Shown here one piece after another: positions 12,703 through 13,123 of a stretch of DNA of 13,123 nucleotides. The notes below the pieces were generated by a model. The model saw only the letters and a program-made list of their open reading frames with translations. It searched no databases and had not been told where the DNA came from. A program made the position numbers and the translations under genes. The stretch is from contig CALHID010000161.1 in NCBI GenBank assembly GCA_938030835.1, positions 1-13,123 on the forward strand, in the 5' to 3' direction. The DNA comes from an uncultured Actinomyces sp. (GTDB lineage Bacteria; Actinomycetota; Actinomycetes; Actinomycetales; Actinomycetaceae). How positions within the stretch are numbered: the stretch's first letter is position 1; every line of letters begins with the position of its first letter.

Positions 12703-13123
12703 TCAGGCGGTCTTTTCCTTGACCACGGCGAAGCGGTCCACGAACGCATACCAGCCGTAGACGATTTCCAAGCGCAGAGCAACCTGGTTCTTGCGCTTCA
12801 GATCACCCTGGCCGTCCGGGTCGCCGAACTGGATGAGTTCGACGGGAAGCTCGCGCTGCACGCCCCAGCGGATACCGTTCTGGAAGTCGCCGACAATCGC
12901 GCGGATCTTCGTGTCGGTAGCCTCGGGCGTACCGGAAACGGTGTTGCCCATGGCCACGGGAATGCCCATGAAGTTTTCGATGTCGGTGCCAAAACCAAGG
13001 GTCGGGTAGCGAAGCTGGGAGGTCTCACCAGTCCCGTCCTTGGCCTTCAGGTCAGCCAGCGCCCACCCGAACTTCGGATCAAAGGCTGCGCCGGTGACCT
13101 GCACGCCCATCGGGGACTCGATG
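12703..13123 (-). CDS. Major capsid protein, C-terminal part (HK97 fold)
   Basis: The window cuts this gene: 139 C-terminal residues are visible, ending in TGA at 12703-12705, and the frame stays open to the window edge (IESPMGVQVTG), so the ATG at 13110 is internal. Sequence such as TLGFGTDIENFMGIPVAMGN, IRAIVGDFQNGIRWGVQREL and VALRLEIVYGWYAFVDRFAVV is characteristic of the C-terminal half of HK97-type phage capsid proteins (outer axial and peripheral strands near the end). The protein forms the hexamers and pentamers of the head shell. Portal and protease genes should lie to the right, outside the window. Confidence 0.88.
   Translation of the reverse strand, partial: IESPMGVQVTGAAFDPKFGWALADLKAKDGTGETSQLRYPTLGFGTDIENFMGIPVAMGNTVSGTPEATDTKIRAIVGDFQNGIRWGVQRELPVELIQFGDPDGQGDLKRKNQVALRLEIVYGWYAFVDRFAVVKEKTA

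Overview
The window is the late (structural and lysis) half of a long-tailed, non-contractile (siphovirus-type) phage or prophage. All supported genes lie on the minus strand, so the transcript runs from position 13123 down to 1. The protein families point to a phage of a moderately GC-rich Gram-positive actinobacterium: a DUF2746-like membrane protein beside an r1t-type holin, a Gp19/Gp15/Gp42-like adaptor, fibronectin-III minor tail proteins, strong AGGAGG ribosome sites and several GTG starts. An Actinomycetaceae host is a guess from general style only. No integrase, repressor, terminase, portal or replication gene is visible, so lytic phage and prophage cannot be told apart here.

Head and neck (13123-11276): the 3' end of an HK97-fold major capsid gene, a large stem-loop, then four short coupled genes (head-tail adaptor, head-closure protein, small neck protein, tail terminator). 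Tail tube and assembly (11254-9813): a bulged hairpin, the major tail protein, another hairpin, then the paired tail-assembly chaperones, joined by a canonical C CCA AAA slippery site for programmed -1 frameshifting. Tail shaft and tip (9784-2765): an 884-residue tape measure protein whose tryptophans follow an 11-residue register, a five-domain fibronectin-III protein with a distal-tail-like C-terminus, a tail hub protein, a collagen-like receptor-binding protein with a tail-collar domain, and a 62-residue helical protein.

Lysis (2662-1002): a 34-codon micro-ORF not previously called overlaps the start of a CHAP endolysin. The endolysin is followed by two overlapping membrane-protein genes, an r1t-like holin and a DUF2746-like protein. 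Two strong minus-strand hairpins close this region. Beyond them lie a short relic matching the last 37 residues of a lysin of the same kind, and a membrane-anchored exported protein of unknown role that may be a phage accessory (moron) or host gene.

The system as a whole is a familiar one. The points most worth checking are the frameshift site, the relic lysin end, the micro-ORF, the recurring hairpins around the capsid, tail-tube and lysis genes, and the tape-measure tryptophan register. I saw no CRISPR array, tRNA, insertion sequence or clearly new defence system.
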